DNA of 64,000 bases, taken from positions 1,646,501 through 1,710,500 of the forward strand of contig BSBK01005650.1 of assembly GCA_027943335.1 (NCBI GenBank), read 5' to 3'. Positions within the stretch are counted from its first letter, which is position 1. Every line of letters begins with the position of its first letter. A program made the translations under genes and the position numbers. Of the stretch, positions 11,638 through 23,800 are shown in pieces. This DNA is from Chamaecyparis obtusa (lineage: Eukaryota; Streptophyta; Pinopsida; Cupressales; Cupressaceae). The notes beneath the pieces are model-generated. The model searched no databases. It was given only the letters and a program-made list of their open reading frames with translations, and had not been told where the DNA came from.

Positions 11638-11941
11638 GTATCTATAATTTTATAATTGTTTCTTTGCTTTGTTTGTTAATGTGCCACCGATATTTATTTT
11701 ATATTTATAAATGTTTGTATTTATAAAACATAATAGAAGGACCCATATATATATATTTATATTTATATTTAATTAGAGTTTCACATTTCTAGGGATGACT
11801 ATTATAAGGGATTACATATTATTATTAAATCAACATTATAATTATTTATTTATTTATGTATTTCTCTCAATCAACCATTTTTTAATTCCGTAATGGTATA
11901 CAAAAGATTACATTTTATTATCCTAATTGAGGGTCATCATA
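11638..11941 (-). repeat. Element 2 3' LTR, inner part
   Basis: Continuation of the LTR that starts at 1919, after element 1. Ends in GAGGGTCATCATA; the equivalent edge in element 1 is GAGGGTCATCA(G/C)A. Very AT-rich. The hairpin TTGCTTGTCCTCAAGCAA at 11959-11976 lies 17 nt beyond the edge. Confidence 0.6.
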
Positions 11942-13736
11942 GTCCCTTTGTCCCGAATTTGCTTGTCCTCAAGCAATTTAACGGATTCTTCTTTTTCCCA
12001 CGTAGCATCCTCCCTCAGTAATCCTTTCGATTTGATCAAAAGTTCCTTAATAGTTCCGTTCCTTCATTTTCTTTCTCTAGTATCAAGGATAACTTCTGGT
12101 TCCAAAATGAGTTGTCCCTTGTTGTCAAGTGGGGGTAATTCTACACATGGTACCACCTATTGTCCGAAAACTTTCTTGAGTCTAGAGACATGGAATACAT
12201 TGTGAATTTGACTATCATCGGGGATCTCTAGCTCGTATGCCACTTCTCCTACCGTTTTGACCACTTTGTACGGTCCATAGAAGCGAGTTTTAAGTTTTTC
12301 TATCCCATTCTTCTTGATGGAGGATTGTTTATATGGTTGTAGCCACAAGAATACTAGATCTCCTACCACAAATGATCTTTCCATGCGATTCCTGTTAGCA
12401 TAGATCTTCTGTTGATTTTGAGCATGATGTAAGTTCTCTTTTAGTGTCTTCATGATGTCAATGTTCCTTTGGATGAATTCTTGCGCACCGGGTACCCTGC
12501 ATTCTTGGATGACCAACCCTCCGAAAGTTGTAGCCTCATAATTGTATAGTTCTCTGAAGGGGCTCATCCCTATGGACATGTGATGTGTGGTATTATAACA
12601 ATGTTCTCCTAGATACAACCTCTTGATCCAAGCCGTTTGTTGACCCGTGACATAGTTTCTCAGATATCGTTGTATCCATTTATTCACTCTCTCTGTCTGT
12701 TCGTTGATTTGAGGATGATAGCTTGTGCTAGGGGTTCAAGATGTTCCTGCTAGTTTGAAGAGCTCTTGCCAAAATTTGCTAAGGAATTTACGGTCTATAT
12801 CACTTACAATATTCTGGGGAAGCCCATGGAGATGAAAAACTTCCTTGAAAAATAACTTTGCTATTTTGTGTGCTTTATATTCTGTGGAAATTGGGAAGAA
12901 ATGGGCATATTTTGTGAGTCTATCCACCATCACGTAATTACTACCTTTCCCCTGAACTCTGGGAAGGCCTGTTATAAAGTCCATGGATATATTCTCCCAT
13001 TTTTGGTTAGGGATAGGTAATGATTGTAGTAGTCCTGCTGGGTGTGACTGTTCTGAATTATTTTGTTGGCATGTCATGCATTCCTGTACATATTTATGAA
13101 CATCTTTTTTCAATCCCTTCCATGAATATTTCTCTTGTATATGTTTGTATGTTTTATAATATCCCTGATGGCCTGCTAATGGATTATTATGATATTCTTT
13201 CATAATGATGCCCTTTATTTTGGATTTGAGGAGTTAAGTATATCCTCCCTTTGTAGAGGATGATATCATCCCAAACTCGGAAGTCTCCATTGGATGTCTT
13301 CCCTTCTAAAATCTCATTTGCTAGGGGATCTTTGCCATATTCTATTATTATATCTCTTTTCCAGTCTCCTGAGATGCTAGTGATAGTATTGAGGTGGGGA
13401 CACCTGGATAAAGCATCTACGACACCGTTATTCACTCTCTTTACATATTCTATATCAAAATCATAGGCTTGAATTTTTCTCACCCATATTTGTTGTCTGT
13501 CATTTAGATCCTTTTGGTTCAGGAAGAAACGTAGGCTGTTATGATCTGTCTTCACTATGAATCTTCCGCAGACTAGGTACTGTCGGAATTTTGCTAAGGC
13601 ATGCATTATGGCCAACATTTGTTTACCATATATGGAATAATGTTTCTCTAATTCTGTGAGTTTACGACTTTCGAATGCTATTGGGTGTTTCCTTTGCATA
13701 AGAACTGCCCCATGGCCTTCACCTGATGCACCACAT
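11942..13736 (-). pseudogene. Element 2 pol fragment: RNase H to integrase
   Basis: Minus-strand gypsy pol similar to element 1. From the right: RNase H (EKHYSIYGKQMLAIMHALAKF, KTDHNSLRFFL, DALSR), integrase zinc finger (GHQGYYKTYKHI, ECMTCQ), core blocks (SMDFITGLP, the catalytic VSD aspartate, YHPQ-NEQTE), and the GPY-like/chromodomain lead-in (RFYGPYKVVKTVGEVAYELE). The catalytic SDRD block reads SDIDRKF. Frame breaks lie near 13200 and 12733. The fragment is truncated at 13736 inside the RNase H start (the residues just before GAVLMQRKHPIAF), where it abuts LINE sequence; RT, protease, gag and the 5' LTR are absent. Confidence 0.88.
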
Positions 13737-16140
13737 TAGCACTGGCTTTGCCAGCAGAGAGCTCCTGATCTTATCAAGGGCAAGCTGTTGGGCATTAGCA
13801 TCTGTGTGTTTAGGTTGAGGGGGACTGGTTTTAAGCCCAAAATCCAAGGATACAACTTCAGGGAGTTCTTTCAAAGCAACATCAACATCCACCTTAGATG
13901 TCGGAGGGGCAACAACATCCTTCGAAAAGGCCACCTTAAGAGTATCAAGAGACGCCTCAATTTCTTTAGAGGTCTAGGGAGGCTGCATAGTGAGGGAGGT
14001 AAGGGTTTAGCAGCAGGCTTTGCAGAGCGAGAAGGTTTAGCCTAGCCACTAGATTTGGGAGCTGAGTTGTTGGCAGCATTAAGCTTCTGGGTGTTACCTT
14101 TTTTTAGCAAAGGGCAAGAGCGCCTCATGTGATCTCTTCTGCAGAGAAAACAGGAGTTAATACCTCCAAGAAACGCAATAGGGCACGTAATAATCTGCCC
14201 TCCAAGGTCAAACTTAATCTCTTTCGGCAAGTCCAACCCTGGGTTGAGAGAAACCAAAACCCTAGCATTAGTTTGGGGTAACACAGTATATGATCTATCA
14301 TTTTGAATCACCACACCAATGGGTTCCAAAGCTTGCGAGATAAGGTTGTTGGCAAGTGATGTTTTGGAGCACTAGGGATCACTTGAGGGTTGTCATTTAT
14401 GGAAACACTTATGATTGGAGTGATCGCATGTTGAGAAGATTGCCACTAGAGTCACAGTCATGAAAATGACTAAGTCCAGAATCAGGATAAGAGGGTATAG
14501 TGCTACAGTTTTGGTCAGCAATGAATATATACAAGGTATTAGGGCTTGCGAAGTTAACTGAAGGTATTTTGGGATGTATACATGCTTTAGTTAAGAGCGC
14601 ATGAGTTTTGGTGACTAGACTTATGAGATACAGTGTTTGGAAGGTATGCGAAGACAGTAAAACAGTATAACAAGGTATATGAACAATTGCGAAGATCAAG
14701 GAGAGTATAGTGGATATGGTAATGTGCTAAGACAGGTGAATAGAGTATATTGCCGACTCTTTGGTAATATAAGATCGCCGACTCCATAATTATCATTTGC
14801 ATAAGTTATTATTATGTTTTATATGGTATTTGTGAAGCCGACTTGAAGGCTGATTTTGTATAAGTATAGAATGCTTTTGTGAAAGCGATGTATGGTTATG
14901 TTATGATGATGAAGAAAGATTGCGAATCTGAGAGCAGAGATCAGATGCGAGATCAATAAGAGGCTGAGCTATAACTGGAACTATCTAAGCAAGATAAGTG
15001 CTTGTATTGTTCACATTTTGGAGAACTCTTTTGAGACAGTTTTTGATTGTAAGAGCAAGTGTGCTCACCACCTTTAACCAGGTGTTGTATATACCCCTAA
15101 CAGGGTTTTGTATTCCTCTAACAAGGAAATGTACTATGTAACAATCAGCTCCTAACAAGGCTAGATCTCCTAACATGGATATTATAATTTAGTGCATATT
15201 TGTGGGTACCATCCCTACCGGGGTTTTCCCTTGGCTAGGGTTTCCTCAAGAACAAATCATGGTGTCATGAGTAATGTGTTATGCTTATATGTTCTTTTCA
15301 TTTCTGCATTACTTTTGATTGTTTATAATTGTTTAAAGTTGAAAACAAGGTTCTGTAATACTGATTCACCCCCTCCCAGTATTACCTAATCCTAACAAAG
15401 GTTCCATAAAAAAGGCAGAAGACTACCCATAGTAAGCCATCTAGGGGAAGAAAGTGCAATAATTTCTTCATGAAGGGTGCCGAGCTTCCAGGAGAAGACC
15501 CTAAAATTGCAAGATCCCACCTTCCAAAACTGCCTTTTCAGGATTTCTTTTTGATTGGTCAGATTAGCCATGAAAATTAAATTAAACCTTTTTGAATCAT
15601 ACACAGGTATGTAAAATGAAACCCTAGTCTCTTAGACCAGACATTGTGAAGCCAATCATTCAAGAAAGCACGAGATGAAAGGCTAGACGACTCCTGATCA
15701 ACAAAAAATAAAGCAGCATTCTTTAATCTATTCTTTTCTGCCTCAATAGAAATAGTCATTTGGAAGTTTGGTTTCACAATGATACTATGGGACGATGAAG
15801 TCTTACCAGAATCTTCTTCTCCATGGCCACCGAGAACTTCCTTGGGTTTCTGCTGGATGAAGTTCGCTCCATCAAGTATCTGGACCACGTTCTCACGGGC
15901 TTGCTTAAACGAGTGCGAACGAAGGTTTGAAGAAGGGTCCTCAACGGGGTCCGAGCGGTTTGTAGGATTAGATTGCCCAATCTCGGGTGCAGTTTAGGCC
16001 TTAAACTCTCAGTAAAAGCCCTCAATAAATGCAAGGCAATGAACTCCGTATGGGCAAGAGAAAGGCCTTCCAGATGGAAGGCCTCGTCGAGATTCGAAAT
16101 ACAAGTTGCAGAGCCCGCTTTGAAGAAGTCTTTCCTTAAT
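13737..16140 (-). pseudogene. LINE ORF1 (DUF4283 and zinc knuckle), split
   Basis: Minus-strand fragment of a plant L1-type retrotransposon ORF1. From the right: an N-terminal stretch about 15888-16100, a DUF4283-like RNA-binding domain about 15400-15760 (AALFFVDQESSSLSSRAFLN, then a block around FWKVGSCNFRVFSWK), a 1051-bp solo LTR insertion at 14347-15397, then the domain's end (LPQTNARVLVSLNPGLDLPK) and a CX2CX3HX4C knuckle (CFLCRRDHMRRSC) near 14130-14170, and a low-complexity tail. A frameshift lies near 15600. ORF2 (endonuclease/RT) is missing. ORF1 proteins bind the element's RNA. A 9-bp-arm hairpin (16063-16084) lies near its 5' end. The outer edges are approximate. Confidence 0.72.
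14347..15397. mobile_element. Solo LTR, target duplication AAGGT
   Basis: 1051 bp beginning TGTTGGCAAG and ending CCTAACA, flanked by the perfect 5-bp duplication AAGGT (14342-14346 and 15398-15402). It interrupts the LINE ORF1, whose coding sequence resumes on both sides. The block GGTACCATCCCTACCGGGG and the CACCCCCTCCCAGTATTACC end look like copia/Sirevirus-type LTRs and resemble the LTR end of element 3, so it probably reads left to right. No internal region is left, as expected after LTR-LTR recombination. Confidence 0.88.
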
Positions 16141-17000
16141 TGATCAAGCTAATTAAAATTATATAAGGGGTCACTATTATTATTCTGAATTGCATGTAAA
16201 TATGAATTTGAAAAGTGGGTAATTTTATATAGGGTTTTCGAAAACTTCATGAGAGGATTATAAAAGGAAATTTGAGGAAGTCATTTGATTACTTGGCTTA
16301 TTTAATTTCTTTTTTGCGAAGCTTGAGAGCTTTGGCTTTCATTTATAGGAAATCTGAGGACATAAACCTTTAGAAATTTGTGGATTGGACAAGAACGCAA
16401 CTCCACTTTGAGAGGTGAAAGGATTTTACAAAGTCTTTGGATTCTTTTGCATCAAATTAATAGAGAGGATATTTGTTAGAGCATTCAATAGGTTCGTGTA
16501 GGTTCATGATTGCTTGAGGGCAAGCAATCTTTGGTAAGGGAGGACTGTAATGTCCCCTTTATATCTAGCCTAGAAATATAATTAAACTATCAAAACTATG
16601 TTTTAATTATTCAATAATGTCATAAAAGTAGCTAATTCCTAAGTTCTTATGTGAGCTCTTTTATGTCAATGGAAAAATATAAGAGGGCTAGTTTAGTATT
16701 TCCCAAGGTTAAGTAAAAAATTAAAAAGAAAGGTAAATATGCAAAAAGAGGTAAGTAAGAGGTAAGTAAAGGGCGGTAAGAGGCACATTTGTAACACGTT
16801 CAGTTCATTCTTCTTCATTGATTGAAAAACCTAGTGGTTTGGGAGTTTGGAACTTGTTCCAACTCAGCCTCTTGAGGACACAAACCCTCTTGGGAAGATC
16901 AGTTTCATAAATAATAAGTAACTTGTATGATTGTAGGATGGAAGTTGATGTGGTATTAGTGTTTTGTATAACAAAGACCATTCATTTCCCACATGTCTAG
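16141..17000 (+). mobile_element. Gypsy 3' end and LTR (right edge unresolved)
   Basis: A plus-strand internal tail (16141-16545) ends with the hairpin TTGCTTGAGGGCAAGCAA (16510-16527) and a purine tract GGTAAGGGAGGAC. The LTR start TGTAATGTCCCC is at 16546, 18 nt after the hairpin, the spacing seen in element 5. No pol coding is recognisable and no PBS or partner LTR is seen. The LTR sequence is convincing to about 16985; I could not place its end. Confidence 0.6.
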
Positions 17001-17782
17001 CCAAGATTTCTCATCACTGCACCAAGATATAAGTGGAAAAGTTCTTTTATAGAGGCTATTGAAGTTTGGGCAAAAGAAGAAAAATGAAGTCTTAATGGCT
17101 TAACTAGAGTATTGTTGAAGTTAGAGGAGAGGTGTAAGGACCAAGTAGCTAGGCATTGGTGGGCCTGTACGAAAGTAGATAGATTGTAATGCATGGATTC
17201 TTTTGCAAGTAGGCTGAATATTGATTGGTTTGGTAGCATAGGCTGGTTAGGTTCTATAGAATTTGAAGTGGCCCATATGATGTATAAATCTTCTGCACAT
17301 AATCTAGATTGTGCATTTTCTAGAGTCTTCATTGTTCTTTCCTGTTCTTGTTCTTTTATTGTGTAATTTTGGGCGGGTGTTAGCCATTTGTTTATTTGAC
17401 CCACTTGTGGTTTTGCATTAGGGAAGGATCTCCCGAGCTTTGCTCAATTATGAAAACACCAAAAAAAGATTTCCAAGGGAGAATATTGATACAAACTCTT
17501 CCACTAGAAAGAAGCAAGAAAATAGAAAAAAGAAAAGCTAGAAACCCTAGAGTGCTTATAGTACAAATCCTCCCGGTAAATGATATTTATTTTTATGCTT
17601 TAAAGGAATAGGGTTTTTTCATCTTTATACAATATAATATTGTGACTTTTGTTCCTATATGTGTTGATGTGATATTTATGGATCCAGATTTTAGCATTTG
17701 CTCATTTTTCTGAGAGTAGCTATTTATAAGTATTTTTAACAATTTTTTTGATACCTTATTTTTTATCATGTGATGTTTGTAG
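17000..17782. other. Intronic DNA, no gene seen
   Basis: May include the rest of the LTR that starts at 16546. Short open frames on both strands have no family features. The stretch ends in the acceptor TGATGTTTGTAG for the exon at 17783. Confidence 0.4.
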
Positions 17783-17851
17783 ATTAATTATAAGGAGAAG
17801 ACTCTGAATAAATGTAAAAATGAACTTGCTGTTATGGATCTGGAGCTCCAG
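17783..17851 (+). CDS. PTST2/3-like gene, exon (coiled coil)
   Basis: Sixty-nine bases, 23 codons, phase 0 at both ends, between TTTGTAG and CAG/GTATTC. The peptide (INYKEKTLNKC, then KNELAVMDLELQ) is highly charged with heptad character. Placed directly after NQYNRHLQRQ of the previous exon and before ALVALAKEVAKNG of the next, it gives the continuous coiled coil I recall from PTST2/PTST3, with matching spacing. Nothing else within several kilobases has this character. An isolated 69-bp exon inside transposon debris would be easy for gene finders to miss. Confidence 0.8.
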
Positions 17852-18400
17852 GTATTCAGTTCTCTTCATAATTCTATGCATACTTTATTTTCATTGAATA
17901 AAAAACTATTATAATAATATCTGTTTGTGACCACCATTTCTATAGAAAAAGACACTTTTTGATTTGTTCTTGATTTTTTAATTTGTAGCTGCTATGCATC
18001 ATCAAATAAGTGAATAATAAGTAATTTCAATTCAAGTGAAGTACATTTAATATCTTTTAAAAACCTTATAAAACTTCACATTCCAGTAAACTATAGTAGT
18101 CTTTGTTATCATTGAAGTTTGCACCCTTGCTGAGCTATCAACTCAGCAACCTGTTGAAACATGGGATCATTCTCTGGTGGTGGGTAACTTGTTGTGAGAA
18201 TGAACCTGGAAAGAGAGTTTGTTCCCTTGGAGCTCACCTAAAACTACTGCTTTCTGGGAAAAGGTGAGAAAAACTGCTTTGAAAATGAAAAGTACATCTA
18301 AAGGTGGTACACCAAATGAGTTATCAGAACTTGCAATTGCTGTTTGACACATAATGGCTTCAAGAATACAATTGTTTGGCACACAGCTCATAGTTTGAAC

Positions 18401-19091
18401 TGTTAGCAATTTAAGATTGTCATTAGTGTAAATTCACAAACACCATGCACCGGTAAAAGGTCACCGGTCACTCACGTTACTTAGAAGACATAGGTAGACA
18501 AGAAACGAAGTGTATGCACTGGTAGTTAAAGAAAAGGGAATACACCGGTAGACCGATCTAAGTACACAGTACCGGTCTCAGAGTGCATACAAAGTTGAAC
18601 CGGGAATAAAGGTTACATTGGTCTAAATTGCCTAAAGATCCGCACCGGATTCGGTGGAGCAGTTTGAGTTAAAACCGGATTATACGGGACATCCACCGCT
18701 CAGAAGTGGAGTTAGCTTTTTAACCGAAGTTAGCTTTACTTCTACAGATGTTGTACAAGGTAAACTCCAGATCATAACGCATAGCTTTTTGCTACTTGCA
18801 TGTTTTATCGTTGAGTTTACAGCCTGGCGGTTCTATGAGTTAAGGGTTTCATTACGGTGAACTCTTATATAAATACAGGTCATAGGACGCAAGAACAGTG
18901 TTGTTGAAGGTTGTTGAGAATTGTTGAGGAGTCAGAGCAGTGAAGAGACATCTGCGTAGAAATCACAGTCACTAGAGGTGAAAGGCATAGAGGCAGAAAA
19001 GATTCAACAGCTAGGCAAACCGAGAGAGATCAACAGTAAGCAATAGTTCTTACTAATTCACCCCCCTCTCAGTAACCGGTCAGTAATAATA
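18401..19091 (+). repeat. Element 3 5' LTR
   Basis: 691 bp, TGTTAGCAAT...CAGTAATAATA (the terminal CA kept in the 3' copy has decayed to TA here). TATA box TATATAAATA at 18866-18875. ACCGGT occurs five times (18449, 18463, 18544, 18571, 19075). Confidence 0.92.
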
Positions 19092-19093
19092 AT

Positions 19094-19105
19094 TGGTATC
19101 AGAGC
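19094..19105 (+). promoter_or_regulatory. Element 3 primer binding site (tRNA-iMet)
   Basis: TGGTATCAGAGC two bases after the 5' LTR edge. Confidence 0.9.
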
Positions 19106-19131
19106 CTAGATCTCTGTTATATAAAGCTTAA

Positions 19132-20494
19132 ATGCTTGAGAAAAAGATCATGGAGGGATACCGGTATCAGAAACAGCTAGAGGAAGCTAATGACATTATA
19201 GCCTCTCTGGAGAGCAGACTGAGAAGATCTCTAGCCAAGAGAAAGGAATTGGCTATACAGCTGAATGAGAGCAACGAAACCATTGATGAACTCTCTAGGA
19301 AGAGTGGATCTGATGAAGCTGAAGAGGTAGTATCTGAACTCATGGAAAAGAATCAGATCCTGACCGATCAGATCTCCAATCTTAAGAGGGAACAAGAGGA
19401 CAATGCCCTGAGGATGACTAAGCTGATTGAGAAAAAGAGAAAAGCTGAAGATGAAAGGAACACAACACTCAAGTTTTTAACTGCCTCTGAGAAAGTAAGG
19501 GACCGGGCAGTGGAAGCTGTAGGGGCGAATGAACTTATCATTCTACAACTTCAAGAGGACATGCAGATTGTTGCCCAAGAAAACACCAACATGCAGAAGG
19601 GTTGGCATGACAGAGATGAGGCATGCAAAAGACTGGCACTGGAGTTATATCAACTGAAGGAGCAAATGAAAGAGCTTGAAGAAAGAAATGAAACCTTGAG
19701 AAGATACAATGAGAGCTCGGTCAAGCTTGATGAGCAACTTAAAGCTCAAAGAAAGCATAAAGATCAAACCGGTCTTGGATTCACTGGTGAAGTCACCAAA
19801 GAGAATGGTGAATCTTTTGGAACCAAGACAAGCAAGAAAGAAAAGAAGAAGCCGCTGGCACAAAAAGGTAAGAAGACCTTTAACACATCTTGCAATCATT
19901 GGGAAACCGGGTCATAAAACAAATGACTGCAGAAATGCACCAGTAAGGCCAAACAACAGTTACTGCAAGAACTGTTGCAAATATGGCCACAAGACCAATG
20001 AATGCTGGTCCAGCCCCATATCAGTGTCCAGTGGAAGCAGGGGAAGCTTCAAGGGCTACTATTATGCATGCAACAAGTTTGGACACAAGGCTAGAGAATG
20101 CAGATTGAAGACAATGGCATTTAGATCCGCACGACCGGTATTCACCAAGAAAAACAAGAACCGGAGCACAGCCAATTGTACAAACTGTGGAATGCACAGT
20201 CACAATGACTCTCGGAGCAAATCACCCAAAACAAGAAGGGTGAACCCATGGAAGACCACCGGGATAGTCTGCTATCTTTGCAACAATGTTGGACTCTTAG
20301 CCAAAAATTGCAGGAACTGGTCATCCAATAAGAAGAAAGAACTGGCCAAACCGGTAGAGAAGATCATCAAGGAAGAGAAGACTGAGAAAACAGTTAGACG
20401 GATTTGGTTCATAAAGGAATCAAAAGGCTCCGCTGAGGAGAAGATAGAGGAAAGATCATCATCTGCAGATGGTGATATCTCTTCAGCAAACTGA
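19132..20494 (+). pseudogene. Element 3 gag-like ORF: coiled coil and zinc knuckles
   Basis: The first frame (19132-19917) is about 250 residues of charged coiled coil (EEANDIIASLESRLRRSLAK; later LYQLKEQMKELEERNETLRR). A small deletion near 19895, inside the first knuckle, shifts the frame; from there the second frame (to 20494) gives a run of CCHC knuckles. The first is split by the shift (GKPGHKTNDC), the second is intact (CKNCCKYGHKTNEC), the third has lost its first Cys (ACNKFGHKAREC), the fourth has lost its last Cys (CTNCGMHSHND), and the fifth has Leu for His (CYLCNNVGLLAKNC). A Lys/Glu/Ser-rich tail ends at a TGA. The role would be RNA binding and particle assembly. Confidence 0.78.
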
Positions 20495-20743
20495 GCCATA
20501 AAGGCCTAGAGGGAACCAGTAGACCAACTATTGTTCCCGGTAAAACTAGTGAGAATCAGACTCACTTAGTCTACAAGAACAACCGGACAAGTGAGAAGTG
20601 ATCAACCGGGGTTTGCCAAACCGGAAAAAAAAAGGCCGGATCATCGGTTGGCAAAAACGGAAAGAAAGGTTAGGTAAGGCATTTATTACTGTAGCCGTTT
20701 AACAAATAGTTACCATTTGGTAATTACCGTTATGACCTAACTC

Positions 20744-20752
20744 TATAAAAGG
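20744..20752 (+). promoter_or_regulatory. Internal TATA box ahead of the second ORF
   Basis: TATAAAAGG lies 250 bp after the gag-like stop and about 140 bp before the second ORF. The palindrome TTACCATTTGGTAA (20711-20724) sits just upstream. This arrangement suggests a separate internal promoter, although a chance TATA cannot be excluded. Confidence 0.45.
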
Positions 20753-20892
20753 AGGAAGAATTACTCATCATTTTTACTTTGCTTTCATTGAGATTAACGA
20801 ACTTTTATGAGTAATATTCTTGTGCTTTGATCATCGTGAGCGATAATCTGTTAGACCGATCCAAGCTTTTGTCTGTTAAATAACCGTTCGTA

Positions 20893-23800
20893 GTGGCATC
20901 ATCATCCTCTACCGTAAAGTTGATCAAGGGAGATCAGGCGAACAGGCCAGCATACAACATTTTGCCGATTCAGAACAGAGAGAATGACATGGGTGGTGTG
21001 CTCTCATCTGTACCAGAAGGAGTCTTCTTAACTGAAGATGTCACAGCGTTCATTCACACCAAACAAGAAGAATTGGGTGAAACATATATTCAAGGAGAGT
21101 ACCTGTCACTGTGTGAAGAAGGGAGACTTCCTGATAAGTATGTCAAGTTAATATCATCTGGACTTATCAATGGAGTATGCTACCTGACCGTCTTCCAAGA
21201 AGATCTAATTCAACTAGTTCTCAGTCGTCTTCATAAACCAAGTTTCTCGCTCACAAGAGGTGCATGCAATCCAACCACCAAGGACGATTTGCATAGTGTG
21301 ACCGGATACAACAACCGAGGGGAAGCACTAACCCTAAGGACCATTGCCAATGCCATCGTCAACAAATTAACTAACTCAAGACCTGATGGTCGACTTATGA
21401 CCATGAACGACATTGAGGATGATGGAGTCCGTTTTGCGTCTATTGTACTTGGCTACAAGGTTTATCAGTCAAGTAATTTAAACAGCATACCGGGTGGAGC
21501 AATTCACGCCGCACACTAGATAATGCACGACAATGCCCAATACGACATCTGTGCAATGCTCCAAAGCCAAATATTTGGAAATATGAAGAAGCTCGGAGTC
21601 GTGAGAAAGAAATCAATGAAGTACGGGACCCTTCTGGTATGTCTCTACTTCTACTACTCCAACTTCTTCCCGGGAGTCAGAAAGGTTGTATGGAAGACCG
21701 ATAGACCGGTTATGCATCAAATAAGTGAGATGGCCTATCAACTGGGAAACTAGTTAGGAAGTGTGATGACTGAACACTTTGAGGCATTTCAATTAAAAAT
21801 GCACGCAAGAGAGAGGGTGCCATCAACTATTGTTGACCTGTACAAGGATGATGTATGTGTTCTGGTTACCATCGATAACTGCATCATTCAAGCAGTGGAA
21901 CCAAAAGAAGTATATGCTCCTTAGCTAGGGTATGAGATCACTTCCAAGACTGCTAAGGCATGTGCTGATGCCCTAAATGATGCAAATTTGGATCTCTCTG
22001 CAAACTAGTTCGGTACATTCACTGAGATTCAAGAGAATCTTAAAAGGACACCGATTAAAAAATGTCTACACCACAAGGGCCACCACACCAAAGAAGAAAC
22101 CGGCGACAGAGCAGCCCAAGGCTCGTAGGAAGAAAGGAGAACCGGTACCCAGTACTCAAGAGGAAGATTGAGAAGAGACAGAGATTGAGGAAACAGTTCC
22201 TTTGATTAGAAGAAGAAAGCCCACAATTGATGAATTTGTGGCAGGTCTAAAAGAATCTGGTGGTTTAGGTTTTGTTAGAGGTAGATATCAACTAGCCAAT
22301 GATGAAGACAAAAGAAAAATTGAAGAAGCTGTAGTGTTCTGACTTCAAAAATTCAATCTACATTCGAGTGGACTTCACACAACTCTACCTAATGATCTAC
22401 AAATTATTGAAGATCGGTGGAAGGCTTTAGAGGATAGAGAGGAGCTGAGGATACGAGCTCTTCTAGAGGTCGAGAACCACCTCACTCTAGAAGAAGCCAC
22501 AGAACAAGTTGAACTTCATCAGCAAACCTTCTCCACAAAAAGAAGGATGGGTCTCATGCTTATTGGAGAAGTTGAGAAAGTGCATAATGAAGTAGTGATG
22601 TGGACCAAACTCCTTTAGACCCAGCAGCAAGCAGAACAAGAAGCAACTCAAAGAAGAACAGTTCCACCGGTCCCAGACACCGGTAAAGGGAAAGGAGTGC
22701 TTGGAGCTGAAGCACCAGTAATAGTGGACATCACTGATGACAAGAGCAACGAGCCTGCAGACCAGCCGTTGTCATCTCTCCGAGCAAAGGTAACACTAAA
22801 CGTATGTCTGTCAATTATATTGTTGATGAGGTGATGGACTTTGGAGAAGTAGATAATGTTGCAAAGTTTTACATTGTACTAGAAGAAAATGATAAACAGG
22901 CAGTAATTGTAGCAATAGTGGAAACATTTATGGATTATCATAGGACTCCAAGAGACTATAGGTCAAAGTTCCCACTGGAACTCAATTCTAGGCTACAATT
23001 AAAATGGAGAACCGGTCTAGGCACAAACACAAGAATCACTAGGGAAACATTGTTAAAGGTCAGACCTGGACTCAGTGAAGACAGAATAAAGCTTCTATTA
23101 GAAGAAGTATCCATGAACCTGAATACACCATATAGAGTTGTCGAGATATTAAACGGGTATGAGAATCAAGTCTATAAAGCGACTCTGGACTTTTGGCACC
23201 AGTATGACTTCAATGCATTGGATAAACTAGGTCCTCAGGATCAAACTAAACAAATGCAAGCACCACCGATCAGATTCACACTTGGTGAAGAATCTTCTAC
23301 CGGAAAGGAAAAAGTTTAAATAGAAGAGTTCACAGCTAGTGAACAAATAAATGTTGAACAAGAAGTAGAAATTGAAGTACTGATGGGTGAACTTCATATA
23401 GTTGTAGAGCAACCAGATGCGCTACATCAATAGGAACAAAATATAGAGGTTGAAGAGCAACCGGAAGATGGTGCTTAGACCGAGGAAGAACTACATGCAA
23501 AGCAAGTTCTATCGGAAGAAGAGGTTCAACAAGAAAACACAACTCATCAAGAAGCTGAAGAGAATAAGGGACTAGAGGAAGAAATTCCAGTCCACACTGA
23601 GCAAGCTCAATCGGAGCAAGAGCAAAGGCAACAGGAACAAGCCGACATACCAAGCTCCTCATCTAAGAGGAAGTTATCATTTGCCAAAGTGAAGGAAGCT
23701 AAGAAAAGTAAAGTCATTGATATAGTGGTAGACATCAGCAAGATGTCAACAAGGCAGCTAAAAGAGCTGACCAAAAGAAAACAGGACATGGTCCTGACCA

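Larger units (their letters stand above)
1474..17782 (+). other. Intron 1 of the PTST-like gene, about 16.3 kb, GC-AG
   Basis: Donor GCAAGT at 1474; acceptor TTTGTAG ending at 17782. The intron holds element 2 (split), element 1, a LINE ORF1 fragment, a solo LTR and a gypsy 3' end. The stretch 1474-1918 between the donor and the first LTR has no supported gene; a short frame at 1561-1596 was considered as an exon and rejected. Confidence 0.7.

Noticed and set aside
18120..18409. Minus-strand open stretch next to element 3
   Set aside because: Eighty codons with no motif and no recognisable continuation beyond element 3; not enough to call a gene.
20021..20499. Minus-strand frames opposite the element 3 zinc knuckles
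   Set aside because: Shadows of the plus-strand knuckle region with no motif of their own.
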